A DNA stretch of 64,000 nt from Palsa-147 sp049279675 (lineage in GTDB: Bacteria > Acidobacteriota > Terriglobia > Acidiferrales > UBA7541), in contig JBAPOP010000012.1 of the NCBI GenBank assembly GCA_049279675.1, positions 51,485-115,484 of the forward strand. Reading direction: 5' to 3'. Numbering within the stretch: the stretch's first letter is position 1; the number at the start of each line of letters is the position of its first letter. Positions 18,755-27,441 of the stretch are shown here, in pieces. The translations under genes and the position numbers were made by a program. The notes beneath the pieces are model-generated. The model was given only the letters and a program-made list of their open reading frames with translations, did no database searches and was not told where the DNA came from.

Positions 18755-19666
18755 CTACAGAATTTTCTTCCCCAATCCCGATAGCAGCAGCTCGACTCCC
18801 AGTAGTGCCGTCTTATTGTGCAAGTCGATTACTGGATTGATTTCGACAAGCTCGAAAGATACGGCCGCGCGGCTGTCGGCGATCATCTCCAGCGCGAGGT
18901 GCGCTTCGCGATACGTGGCGCCGCCGCGCACCGGCGTTCCCACTCCGGGTGCATCGGTTGGATCAACAAAGTCCATATCCAGGCTTACGGCAACGCCGGC
19001 GGTATCGTCGCCAGCGAATTTCAGAGCTTCCGACATCACTTCGCGCATGCCGCGCTCGTCAATATCGCGCATCGTGAAAATATGAACGCCCGTTTCCTTG
19101 ATCAGTTTGCGTTCTTTTGCGTCGAGTTCGCGGATGCCAACAAGCGCGACGTTCCTCGGTTCGACCATCGGCTTCGCGCCGGCAAGTTCGGTCAGTTCGG
19201 GAGGGCCGTAACCCATAATGGACGCGAGCGGCATACCGTGGACGTTGCCCGAGGGCGAGCTGTCCGGAGTGTTCATGTCGCCATGAGCATCGAGCCAAAT
19301 GACGCCGATGGATTTCGATTTTTTCTTGAAATGGGAGGCCACGCCAGCGACGGTCCCGGCTGCAATCGAGTGGTCACCGCCGAGGACAAGCGGAATCTGA
19401 TCTTCATCGAGAGTCTTGCTGATCATCTCGGCGAGGCCTTTGCAGGTCGCGGCGATCTCTTCGAGATACTTCGCGTTCTTCTCGCCGTAATGCTGCTCCT
19501 CAGCCTGGATGACAGCCACATTGCCGATATCCTCGACCTGACGGCCGAGATGCTTCAGGCGAGTCTGCAGGCCCGCGACGCGCAACGCGGACGGGCCCAT
19601 ATCCACGCCTCGGCGGCTCGCGCCAAGGTCCATCGGCACACCGATAATTCGGATTTTGTCAGCCAT
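18755..19666 (-). CDS. rocF: Arginase
   Basis: Hydrolyses L-arginine to ornithine and urea with a binuclear Mn centre. 303 aa. All metal ligands are present: His99 (GGDHS), Asp126/His128/Asp130 (LDAHGDMN) and Asp230/Asp232 (SLDMDFVDP). The start IRIIGVPMDLGASRRGVDMG and the PGVGTPVRGG segment fit true arginases better than agmatinases. It lies between asnS (40 bp) and ddl (47 bp). It contrasts with the degenerate arginase-fold protein at 51.7 kb. Confidence 0.92.
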   Translation of the reverse strand: MADKIRIIGVPMDLGASRRGVDMGPSALRVAGLQTRLKHLGRQVEDIGNVAVIQAEEQHYGEKNAKYLEEIAATCKGLAEMISKTLDEDQIPLVLGGDHSIAAGTVAGVASHFKKKSKSIGVIWLDAHGDMNTPDSSPSGNVHGMPLASIMGYGPPELTELAGAKPMVEPRNVALVGIRELDAKERKLIKETGVHIFTMRDIDERGMREVMSEALKFAGDDTAGVAVSLDMDFVDPTDAPGVGTPVRGGATYREAHLALEMIADSRAAVSFELVEINPVIDLHNKTALLGVELLLSGLGKKIL

Positions 19667-19705
19667 GCAATTCGACCGTAAACGACCCCAGGGGAAGGCG
19701 GAACA

Positions 19706-21031
19706 TCAAGGATAAACGCGGTAGAGCATACGGGGGAAGGGAATTACTTCCCGGATGTGCTCGGTACCGCAAATCCACGCGACCGTGCGTTCGAGGCCCA
19801 GCCCGAAACCCGCATGCGGCACGCTTCCGTAGCGGCGCAGATCTAGATACCACTGAAAGGATTCGGCAGGCAGATTATTCTGACGCAAGCGCTCAACCAG
19901 CGTTTCGTAGCTCGCGAGACGTTCGCCGCCGCCGATGATTTCGCCATAGCCCTCGGGTGCGATCATGTCGAAATTCAGCGCAAGGTCCGGTCTCGCGGGA
20001 TCGAAAGCCATGTAGAACGCTTTCATCGCCGAGGGATAGCGATGAATCAACACGGGCTTGTCGAATGATTTTGAAATAATCGTTTCTTCGTCGCCGCCGA
20101 AGTCGTCGCCGAACTTTGCCGGGTTGTTGCTTTTCTGCAGGACGTCGATCGCTTCCTCGTACGTAATTCGCGGAAACGGAGGCACGATTTTTTCCAAAGC
20201 GGGGACATCCCGCTTCAGCATTTCGAGATCTGTTCGCCGATTTTTTACCACGCCTTGAACGATGGCGCTCACCAAGCCTTCGCCGAGCTCCATCATGTCG
20301 TCGAGATGCGCGTAGGCTGCTTCCGGCTCAAGCATCCAGAATTCGGTGAGGTGGCGGCGTGTTTTTGATTTTTCAGCGCGAAACGTCGGGCCGAAACAAT
20401 AGACTTTGCCGAGCGCCGCGGCGGTCGCTTCGACGTACAGTTGGCCGGACTGCGTCAGATAGGCCTTTTGGTCGTCAATGTAATCCACTTCGAAAAGCGT
20501 CGTCGTTCCCTCGCACGCTGCCGGGGTGAAGATTGGGGCGTCGGTGAGCGTGTAGCCTTGATCGTCCATGTAATTTCGAGCTGAACGGATGGCTTCGGCG
20601 CGAATTCGGAGAATTGCGGCCTGACGAGGCGTGCGGATCCACAGATGCCGCTTGTCCAGAAGGAAATCGACACCGTGCTCTTTGAGCTGGATGGGATAGG
20701 GATCGCTGTCGGCGACGCGCTGAACTACATTCACGCCGGTAATGCGAATCTCAAAGCCGCCCGGAGCGCGAGGCTCGGCGTGAATCGTTCCGGTAACTTC
20801 TACGCTCGATTCCTGCGTCAGCCCCTTCAATGCTTCGAAAGCTTCGGGTTGATCCTTCAGCGAGACCACACCCTGAATGATGCCGGTGCCGTCGCGGAAA
20901 ATCGGAAACAGCAATTTTCCGGATTCGCGCATATTGTAGAGCCAGCCCTGCAGCTTGACGGCTCGGTCCTGATGTTGACCCGCGCGATCGATCGTGATGA
21001 TCGGCAAGGGTGCTGTCGCTTCCTGTGTCAT
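19706..21031 (-). CDS. asnS: Asparagine--tRNA ligase
   Basis: Class II aminoacyl-tRNA synthetase, 441 aa. I chose ATG 21031, which has GGGAAGG a few bases upstream; a GTG 10 codons earlier would overlap the upstream gene. The N-terminal OB-fold anticodon-binding domain (about 20-110) is followed by the class II core, with motif 2 FRAEKSKTRRHLTEFWMLEPE (shown here as one run of family-typical residues starting FRAEK) and motif 3 GFGLGLERTVAWICG. These favour AsnRS over AspRS; no AspRS insertion domain is present at this length. Confidence 0.93.
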   Translation of the reverse strand: MTQEATAPLPIITIDRAGQHQDRAVKLQGWLYNMRESGKLLFPIFRDGTGIIQGVVSLKDQPEAFEALKGLTQESSVEVTGTIHAEPRAPGGFEIRITGVNVVQRVADSDPYPIQLKEHGVDFLLDKRHLWIRTPRQAAILRIRAEAIRSARNYMDDQGYTLTDAPIFTPAACEGTTTLFEVDYIDDQKAYLTQSGQLYVEATAAALGKVYCFGPTFRAEKSKTRRHLTEFWMLEPEAAYAHLDDMMELGEGLVSAIVQGVVKNRRTDLEMLKRDVPALEKIVPPFPRITYEEAIDVLQKSNNPAKFGDDFGGDEETIISKSFDKPVLIHRYPSAMKAFYMAFDPARPDLALNFDMIAPEGYGEIIGGGERLASYETLVERLRQNNLPAESFQWYLDLRRYGSVPHAGFGLGLERTVAWICGTEHIREVIPFPRMLYRVYP

Positions 21032-21050
21032 CAAACCTTCCCAGTCGAAT

Positions 21051-21905
21051 TTAATTCTCACTTAAGCGTTCTTTCTCGGATTCCAATTCGTGCTCGAGTT
21101 TGTCGAGCGCGGCGCGAATCTGGCTCATCGCCGGCGAGCCGCCCGCGTGCTCCTTCAATTCAATCACGAACGGCAACGGGTTCGGCGCGGCGGCAACGAG
21201 CCTAAGGGCCGCGTCCCAGTCAATTGTGCCGTCGAAAGGCAGCAAATGCTCGTCGGTGTCGCCATGATTGTCATGAATATGAGTTGTGACGATTCTATCG
21301 CTCATTATTTCGAACGATTTTGCGACCCCTTCCTCGATGTGCGCGTGGCCAAAATCGAAACAGAAGCGCAAATCCTTCAGGTGCGTCTCGCGGATCAGCG
21401 TTTGCAATGTCTCCGGCGAGCCCATTTCGCTGGGCGTATTTTCGAGCGCGATCGTCACGCCGCGTTGCTTAGCGAAAATCACAAGATGCTCAAGAGAATT
21501 GAATGCGGCGTCGAGCTTTCGCGGATCGGCGGATTGCCGCCCGTGCCCCATGTGTTGCACGAGATATCGGAACGGAAGGCGCTCGGCGACATCGAGTGCG
21601 CGCTTCACTTCATCGACGGCATCAAGCCGTCGCGTGCGTTCAGGATCGCAAATCGAAATCGGGCTGCCGCTATCGCGCCCCGCGGAACTCTCGCGCTCGG
21701 TAGGCGAATGAAGCGAGTGCAGCGTGACGCCATGCGCGCTGAGCCAATCACCGAGGTCTCGAATGGATTGCGGCGAGCGATAATTGAAATGCGAATGGTC
21801 GCAGAAAACTTCGACGCTCTTGATCCCGGCTCCCGCAGCTTCTCCGATCAGAGCGAGCGACAGCGGCTGCGCGGTGTACCGGTAGGTTGAGAGAACACGC
21901 TCCAT
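21051..21905 (-). CDS. Sugar phosphate isomerase/epimerase-like TIM-barrel protein
   Basis: Xylose-isomerase-like AP-endonuclease-2-fold protein, 284 aa from the ATG at 21905 (an ATG 16 codons earlier is possible but adds an atypical extension). Family features are the EVFCDH segment, IALENTPSEMGSPETL, CFDFGHAHIEEG and THIHDNHGDTDEHLLPFDG. These carry the His/Glu/Asp metal ligands expected of the fold. The substrate is unknown. It lies between mqnD and asnS, 20 bp from the latter. Confidence 0.85.
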   Translation of the reverse strand: MERVLSTYRYTAQPLSLALIGEAAGAGIKSVEVFCDHSHFNYRSPQSIRDLGDWLSAHGVTLHSLHSPTERESSAGRDSGSPISICDPERTRRLDAVDEVKRALDVAERLPFRYLVQHMGHGRQSADPRKLDAAFNSLEHLVIFAKQRGVTIALENTPSEMGSPETLQTLIRETHLKDLRFCFDFGHAHIEEGVAKSFEIMSDRIVTTHIHDNHGDTDEHLLPFDGTIDWDAALRLVAAAPNPLPFVIELKEHAGGSPAMSQIRAALDKLEHELESEKERLSEN

Positions 21906-22094
21906 GAGTCCCCAGGCGGCTCGTTGAATCACATTCGAGCGGGCCGCATACACCCAGGCGCCGCGGCAACACCACCAGCGCCGAAAACTTCATCAGTCCA
22001 GAATTACTATGGTCGATGGAAAGAACAATGACGTCAATAGCCGAGCGCGGCACCGGCTTGGTTGGTCAGCGGCAGGCGGACAAAGCAGAGCGCT

Positions 22095-22961
22095 CTAGGC
22101 TGCTTCGGATAGAAATTCTATTTTGAACGCGGAAGGAACTAGGCCGACGGCTGCGCCCCGGCCGAGAAGTTCGCGAACCGCGCGACGTCCTTCTTCGCCG
22201 TAGTCCAGCGTCCAGCGATTTACATACATTCCGATGAAGCGATCGGCCATAGCCGGATCCATGTCGCGCGCAAATTGCAGCGCATAGTTCAAAGCTGGCT
22301 CGCGATGTTCGAGAGCGTACGTAACGCTTTCGCGAATCACGCGCTCTACCTCGCGCCCGAGCGAAGCGTTCAAGCTCCGGCGAATTGCGTTTGCGCCGAG
22401 CGGCAACGGCAATCCCGTCTCTTCGTGCCACCATTGCCCGAGATCCACGACGCGATTCAACCCAAGCTGCGAATACATGAGCTGGCCTTCGTGGATCAGC
22501 AGTCCCGCGTCAACTTCCTTCGCAGCAACGGCATCGAGAATCTTGTCGAACGGCATCGTGACGGTGTCAACGTCGGGTTCGAAAAGCTTTAGCGCCAGAT
22601 AACTCGTCGTGCGCTCGCCGGGAATCGCGATTCGCCGGCCTTTCAAATCGTCCTTTTTGATGGGATGCGCCGCGATTACGATCGGACCGTAGCCTTCGCC
22701 AAAACTAGCGCCGCAATCTAGCAGCACGTACTTGTCCGCAATGAAGGAATAGCCGTAAAAGCTGACGGCAGTCACGTCGTAGACTTCTTTTTCGGCAGCG
22801 CGATTCAGCGATTCGATGTCGCAGAGAACGTGATTGAATTTGACGCCGGGAATACGCACTTTGCCCGTCGCAAGGGCATAGAACATGAAGGCATCGTCGC
22901 TATCCGGAGAGTGCGCGAGCTGAATTTCGGCGGTTTGAGTCAATGCGGGCTTAGTGGACAT
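22095..22961 (-). CDS. mqnD: 1,4-dihydroxy-6-naphthoate synthase (MqnD), futalosine pathway
   Basis: Converts cyclic de-hypoxanthine futalosine to 1,4-dihydroxy-6-naphthoate in the alternative menaquinone route. 288 aa, periplasmic-binding-protein fold. The start LAHSPDSDDAFMFYAL and the segments GYGPIVIAAHP and GLLIHEGQLMYSQLGL are MqnD signatures (MqnA has a different N-terminus). Its presence implies menaquinone synthesis by the futalosine route. The other mqn genes are not in the window. Confidence 0.92.
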   Translation of the reverse strand: MSTKPALTQTAEIQLAHSPDSDDAFMFYALATGKVRIPGVKFNHVLCDIESLNRAAEKEVYDVTAVSFYGYSFIADKYVLLDCGASFGEGYGPIVIAAHPIKKDDLKGRRIAIPGERTTSYLALKLFEPDVDTVTMPFDKILDAVAAKEVDAGLLIHEGQLMYSQLGLNRVVDLGQWWHEETGLPLPLGANAIRRSLNASLGREVERVIRESVTYALEHREPALNYALQFARDMDPAMADRFIGMYVNRWTLDYGEEGRRAVRELLGRGAAVGLVPSAFKIEFLSEAA

Positions 22962-23166
22962 TTATCGTGGCTCCCGCGAGGCGCAAAGGGCGCAACCTGC
23001 TAAGGTCAACTGATACTGCGGCGTCGTTCTTTGCCCTTGGATTTCCGCCCGGAGGAGGCGCTCGCCCGGTGAACTGCCGCAATTTCAAAACGCAGAATAG
23101 CACAATTCAATGAGGGTCGCTAGCGCGCTGGATTCAACGCATATTTACCGGAAAAACATCGCGATG

Positions 23167-23207
23167 CGCTACTCGTTTTGGCAGAGCAACCGCTATTCGT
23201 TTTGGCA
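23167..23207. repeat. Near-perfect 17-bp direct repeat
   Basis: CGCTACTCGTTTTGGCA (23167-23183) and CGCTATTCGTTTTGGCA (23191-23207), 16 of 17 identical, 24 bp apart start to start. They lie in the 266-bp gap upstream of mqnD and downstream of the hydrolase gene. This may be a tandem regulator site or a chance duplication; nothing else is recognisable in the gap. Confidence 0.5.
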
Positions 23208-23227
23208 CGGTGTCACGGACGTAGCGA

Positions 23228-24586
23228 TCACTTTGCGTTGCCGCTTGCCAAAATCCACGCCGCGATATCTGCAATCACGGGTTCCGCGACGTGCCCCAGA
23301 TTGTCGTACTCGGCAGGAGTCGCCATACCGCTTCCAGTTTGGAACAGGTGATTTAGGTCTGCGTAGCGCTTGAACTCAACCGAGGGCTTTCCCTCGAGCG
23401 ATTTTTTCCAAGCGGCAAAGTCGGCGTCACGCACCTGATAGTCCCTGCCGCCCTGCAAAACGAGAATTGGAATGCTTAGTTTCGCGGCGACCGCAGGCGG
23501 ATCGTAGCCGCGCAGGTCAAGGAAGTATGTCGCGTCGACCTTTGCGCCCATGAGTTCAATCGTGTCTCCGCTTTTGAGTTCGGGATTCTCAATTTGTTTT
23601 TCCGACTGTTCCGCCGCCGCGAGTTGCTTTTGCAGTTGCTCGGAGGATCCTCGGGGCAGCGTCGAAAAGTATTGCAATTGTTCGACGATCATCTTTTCGA
23701 GCGGCCGCGCTGAACCAGCAAAGATAATGATTCCATACACTTGCGGGTCACCCGTTACGATACGAGGCGCAAGATAGCCGCCCCAGCTGTGCCCAAGAAC
23801 GAAAACGCGTTTCGAGTTTATTTTAGGTTGCTTCGAGAGCAGATCAACGGCTGCTTGCGCGTCGTTAATGACTTCGTCGTTTACCGTGTACGCACTAGGA
23901 TCGTCGCTCCACTTCGCGCCGTACTTTTTGGTGCGCTTCGTGTATCGGAGCACGGCGACACCCTTTGTAGCGAGACCCCACGCGAGATCCTTGAAAGTCT
24001 CGTTCGGTCCAATCGTCTCGTCTTCGTCTTGCGGACCGGAGCCATGAACGAGCACGACGGCTGGAAACGGCCCGTCACCAATTGGCAGAGTCAGTGTGCC
24101 CGGCAATTCCCAATGGCCCGACGTGACCGTTATCGATTGTTCGTGGAAGGAGTCAGGCTTCGCGTACGGCGGCGCAGTCCACTCTGCCTTCGGATGATGA
24201 GGCACGAAGCGAATTCCGCCGATGTGGCCATCCGATGTGAAACTGATGATGGTGTCGAGGGTGGCTTGCTGAAAGTCGCAAACTAGTGTCACAACTTGGT
24301 AGCCCTGGACTACCTTTTCGCTGACGTCCGTGACCTTCTTGAACGAGCCAGCTTGCGAGTTGAGTTGCTGCCAAAAATCCGAGAGCTTTCCAGCAGGTAG
24401 AGCTGCCTTCATCGCTGGGTCGTACTGCGCTTCGATCGCGCTAAATTTCCCGGCCATCATCTGGTCGATAACTTGGCGGGCGTGCGTTTCAGGGTCAGTC
24501 TCTTGCGCTTGAACCGGAGCGCCGAGCGCGATCATTGCGACGACTTGAAGTAAAGCGACGGCGAGCACTGATTGCACGATTTTCAT
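23228..24586 (-). CDS. Secreted alpha/beta hydrolase with N-terminal DUF3887-like domain
   Basis: 452 aa. A cleavable signal peptide (about residues 1-27, ending VQAQ) is followed by a cystatin-like DUF3887-type domain (about 30-130) and an alpha/beta-hydrolase domain (about 150-450). The catalytic triad is visible: Ser267 in GHSWGG, Asp382 in GGRDYQ and His413 in DLNHLF; the oxyanion segment is VLVHGSGPQDEDE. It is probably an exported esterase or peptidase of the dienelactone-hydrolase/BAAT-like type; the substrate is unknown. It is convergent in spacing with no close partner. Confidence 0.87.
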   Translation of the reverse strand: MKIVQSVLAVALLQVVAMIALGAPVQAQETDPETHARQVIDQMMAGKFSAIEAQYDPAMKAALPAGKLSDFWQQLNSQAGSFKKVTDVSEKVVQGYQVVTLVCDFQQATLDTIISFTSDGHIGGIRFVPHHPKAEWTAPPYAKPDSFHEQSITVTSGHWELPGTLTLPIGDGPFPAVVLVHGSGPQDEDETIGPNETFKDLAWGLATKGVAVLRYTKRTKKYGAKWSDDPSAYTVNDEVINDAQAAVDLLSKQPKINSKRVFVLGHSWGGYLAPRIVTGDPQVYGIIIFAGSARPLEKMIVEQLQYFSTLPRGSSEQLQKQLAAAEQSEKQIENPELKSGDTIELMGAKVDATYFLDLRGYDPPAVAAKLSIPILVLQGGRDYQVRDADFAAWKKSLEGKPSVEFKRYADLNHLFQTGSGMATPAEYDNLGHVAEPVIADIAAWILASGNAK

Positions 24587-24664
24587 TGAAACGGTCCCTT
24601 TCTAAGAAGCCGCGTCTCGGCGATTTCCCGAAGGCAATATCACGCCAGGTGTCGTGAACAAATT

Positions 24665-24683
24665 CGCCGGCAAGATGCCGGCG
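24665..24683 (-). terminator. GC-rich hairpin downstream of HExxH protein gene
   Basis: CGCCGGC AAGAT GCCGGCG, a perfect 7-bp stem, 70-88 bp past the stop of the minus-strand gene ending at 24753. On the minus strand it is followed by AATTTGTT, a weak T-rich run. It resembles the hairpin at 26483. Confidence 0.4.
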
Positions 24684-24752
24684 CTACGACTGCATGCCGA
24701 GCTTTCGGTCAAGTCTTCGCCGCGGGCACTCAGCCACCCCAATAGCCACTCA

Positions 24753-25889
24753 TCACAGCGCGGAGACGACGGCGTTTATGGAATGGTTGAAGTCTGTCTT
24801 ACCATCGAGATAAGGCTGCCAGTATGTTTCGAGCACGCGTTGATAATTCTCCCAGCCGCGGGTGTAGAGACCGTTGCGATACGCGTACGGCGTGTACGAC
24901 GCCGGAAACTTGGGAGGCGCCGATCCGGGATAGTTGAGCTTGCCATCCGCGACGGCGCGGCGGACGACTTCGCCCGTCGTGTAGAACAGAAGCGCGTGCC
25001 ACAGGTCTCGAGGAATCGGAATGTCGCGATCGTGGCAGGCGGTGACGATGGCGTCCTGTACGGTTGTCGCGAGAGCGTGCGACGATTCGTGAAAGAGGAT
25101 TTCGAATCCTGAGAGCCCCTGATTTCGCGGGTCAGTGCTCGAAACAGTGATGTGAGTCGGATCGAGCGACGTGTACGCGCCGAACGGCCCCGCATACTCG
25201 GACACATCCACGCGGATCGGATCGGTCTCCCACTGGGAGTGGTAAACGGCAGAGAGCTCTTGCGCGAGCGGAAGCCCCGTGCGCCGGATCAGAGGGGCCA
25301 CGCTCGAAATCCACGCGCGGTTCTTGCGGTCATGGTCGGGCCACCAGCGCTGGCGATAAACCGGCGCCGCCTGCTCGAGCGCCGCGATGAGCGACGCTGG
25401 CAAGCCCGAAGCGCAGCTTGGTGACGCACGGCCTGACAAATCGGCGCAGGTTTCGAGGTCCGCCAACCGGTTGTTGATGAGAACCATTCCCTCGTCAACC
25501 AGGAGATCGCGGCGCGCGAGATTTTTCGCGTAGTAGTTTACCGCTGCCTGCCAGGGGTGAGAATCTGCGCCACGGCTCTCGGCCGCGCCGGAATCTTGCG
25601 CGGGCCCGCTCACTTTGCCTCGGCTGGTGGATTCCTGATCGCGCAGACGCGCTTGCTCGTAAAGGAAATGATGAAGATTGAGCCAAAAGCCACTGTGAAG
25701 TGCGAAGACTGGACGCGGAACAGCCGGTTCGTCCTCTTGGCTCGGCACTCGAGTGGACGAGCCTTGCAATGGCTCGGGAATCTGCGCCGCTGCGGTCTCT
25801 GGAATGTAAATCGCTGAACTACAAACGACGAATGCAAAAAAAACAGAAATGGCGAAATGTCGTGCTGGCTGGCTGCGCGCGCGGGTCAC
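24753..25889 (-). CDS. Secreted protein with HExxH zinc-peptidase-like motif
   Basis: 378 aa from a GTG at 25889, chosen because a signal peptide (about residues 8-36, ending TAAAQ) then starts the protein and the gene no longer overlaps its upstream neighbour. An ATG at 26000 is the alternative and gives 415 aa. The central motif is LFHESSHAL (His267, Glu268, His271), and a possible third ligand Glu307 lies in TTGEVV. This fits a gluzincin-like metallopeptidase, but I recognise no named family. A TATAAT sits at 25901-25896, just upstream of the GTG. Confidence 0.65.
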   Translation of the reverse strand: MTRARSQPARHFAISVFFAFVVCSSAIYIPETAAAQIPEPLQGSSTRVPSQEDEPAVPRPVFALHSGFWLNLHHFLYEQARLRDQESTSRGKVSGPAQDSGAAESRGADSHPWQAAVNYYAKNLARRDLLVDEGMVLINNRLADLETCADLSGRASPSCASGLPASLIAALEQAAPVYRQRWWPDHDRKNRAWISSVAPLIRRTGLPLAQELSAVYHSQWETDPIRVDVSEYAGPFGAYTSLDPTHITVSSTDPRNQGLSGFEILFHESSHALATTVQDAIVTACHDRDIPIPRDLWHALLFYTTGEVVRRAVADGKLNYPGSAPPKFPASYTPYAYRNGLYTRGWENYQRVLETYWQPYLDGKTDFNHSINAVVSAL

Positions 25890-25936
25890 AGATACATTAT
25901 AAACGCGGGAACACGCTTTCGGATTAGCGGCAAGGG

Positions 25937-26371
25937 TTACTGTACGGTCGCTTTCGGACCGGAAGGCAACGGAGAGGCGTGGTGCGCGACGATTCGCCAT
26001 TGCCCATCCCGGTGGATGAATATATTCGTGGTCTGCGTGAGCGCCTCGTCAATTCCGTCGGAGTACGCGCTCGTGACCTGTTCGGTGCACGCCACCCAGC
26101 CGGTGTTTCCCTCGACGTGAACCATTACCGCGCCGAGCGCGATTTTCACGCGTCGTGTATTCGAGAAAATTCGCACCCAGCTCTCGCGCACTTCGCTCCA
26201 ACCGAGCAGCAAATCCCAGCCTGGATGGACGCATTGCACCCAATCCTCGTGCGCCCAGATTTCTTCCATCTGGCTGATGTCGAGCGATTCGAATGCGGCG
26301 TAATATTGCCGATTCGCGTCGCGAAGCGCCTGTTCGGGAGATTGCATGGCAAGGACGGATTCAGCTGGCAT
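25937..26371 (-). CDS. SnoaL-like / ketosteroid-isomerase-fold protein
   Basis: 144 aa single-domain NTF2-like protein. It has the helix-rich start ALRDANRQYYAAFESLDISQMEEIWAHED, here split between residues 15-43, then a beta-sheet with RRVKIALGAVMVHVEGNTG and the closing DGQWRIVAHHAS typical of the SnoaL_3/DUF4440 group. It is cytoplasmic by sequence. Function is unknown; family members are hydrolases, isomerases or binding proteins. It is followed 47 bp later by the HExxH protein gene. Confidence 0.8.
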   Translation of the reverse strand: MPAESVLAMQSPEQALRDANRQYYAAFESLDISQMEEIWAHEDWVQCVHPGWDLLLGWSEVRESWVRIFSNTRRVKIALGAVMVHVEGNTGWVACTEQVTSAYSDGIDEALTQTTNIFIHRDGQWRIVAHHASPLPSGPKATVQ

Positions 26372-26482
26372 GGGTGTATCGCGGATTGTATACCTGAGAT
26401 TCGTGCGCCCGCAGTGAAATCGTGGACTGACGGGGGGCGATAGACTTGAAATTTCGGAGCTATGAGGCGTGAGGAAAAATCC

Positions 26483-26498
26483 GGCCGGCCTGCCGGCC
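26483..26498 (-). terminator. Intrinsic terminator-like hairpin
   Basis: GGCCGGC CT GCCGGCC, a perfect 7-bp stem; on the minus strand it is followed by GGATTTTTCC. It lies 35-50 bp past the stop of the minus-strand gene at 26533-27441, the expected place for its terminator. Confidence 0.6.
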
Positions 26499-26532
26499 AG
26501 CCCTACAAAATCAGAGCAGAAATCACTTTACT

Positions 26533-27441
26533 TCAATTGTGAGAATCGCCGGGCACGACTGGATCGTCGGCGGTTGCGATGTCGCCGTGTTTATCCGCGC
26601 CGTGAATTTTGCCGGCCGCGTCGAGGAAAAACGAGCGCTTTCCGCTTTTGCCGTAGGATTCAGGCGTTGCAGCGATTTCGAAGCCGGAGGGATTTCCATC
26701 CGCGCCGCTCACAATGCGGTAGCGAAAGCGGTAGCCGTTTTGATTTCCTGACGCCAATTTCGCGCTGATCAGATTTGCCTGATCGGGCGATACTTGGCCC
26801 TTTGGCGCTGGGCCGAGCTTTTCGAGAGATTCGGGCAGTTCGTCGAACGCGCGTTGATAGGTTCCGATCACGGTCTGGAGATCGCGCATCGAGTGAACTG
26901 CATCGTCTTCGCGGTTCTCTGTTTCTTGCTCCGCCCATCGTCCTGCAAGCTGCTGGATATCGAAGAGCATCAAGCCGACAGAGATAATTTTCCATCCGCT
27001 CGATTCTCGGATCATGCCGAAATCCGTAATGTCGCCGCCCACCGTCTGAATGGGAATGAACGCGAGGTTTTCGGAGGCGCGAGTAGCTCCGAACTGAAAT
27101 TCAGCGGTCGCGCCTGCTACCTCACACCGCACTACCGGGCGCCCTTTTTGATCCGACGAGAGGAGCGGGTGGCCTGCATCATCGGTGAGTGAAAACCTTT
27201 TCAGAATCGCGGTACGTTGATCGAGCGGAAGCGCCCGAAATGCTGCCGCGTTATCGGCGGTAAGATGATTCGCGAATTGCGCCTCGTCGTGCTTGCAGGC
27301 GGCGGTGAATGCAGACTCGAGCGCGGCTGAAGGATCGGCCTCTTGGGTGGCCTGCGCGGAGGCGCAGGCGGGAAGAAGCAGGGCGAGCGAAGCGAGCAAG
27401 GGAACTCTCGTGCGCCGCAGAATTGAAATCCCGTTCTTCAA
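26533..27441 (-). CDS. Secreted hypothetical protein with pilin-like C-terminal segment
   Basis: 302 aa from TTG 27441. The TTG overlaps the stop of the upstream gene in a TTGA arrangement, and a signal peptide then begins directly (MKNGISILRR... ending PACASAQ, residues 1-30). The middle (about 30-180) is alpha/beta with an alternating immunoglobulin-like pattern. The C-terminus (about 195-300) has an alpha helix, DLQTVIGTYQRAFDELPESL, and then YRFRYRIVSGADGNPSGFEI, like the globular part of type II secretion or pilin-type proteins seen in acidobacteria. No function is assigned. Confidence 0.75.
   Translation of the reverse strand: MKNGISILRRTRVPLLASLALLLPACASAQATQEADPSAALESAFTAACKHDEAQFANHLTADNAAAFRALPLDQRTAILKRFSLTDDAGHPLLSSDQKGRPVVRCEVAGATAEFQFGATRASENLAFIPIQTVGGDITDFGMIRESSGWKIISVGLMLFDIQQLAGRWAEQETENREDDAVHSMRDLQTVIGTYQRAFDELPESLEKLGPAPKGQVSPDQANLISAKLASGNQNGYRFRYRIVSGADGNPSGFEIAATPESYGKSGKRSFFLDAAGKIHGADKHGDIATADDPVVPGDSHN

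Noticed and set aside
18818..19681. 287-codon open frame antisense to arginase
   Set aside because: The opposite strand carries a full arginase with all metal ligands; this frame has no recognisable content.
23110..23373. Open frame encoding RYSFWQSNRYSFWHG
   Set aside because: It reads into the 3' end of the opposite-strand hydrolase gene and reflects only the 17-bp direct repeat.
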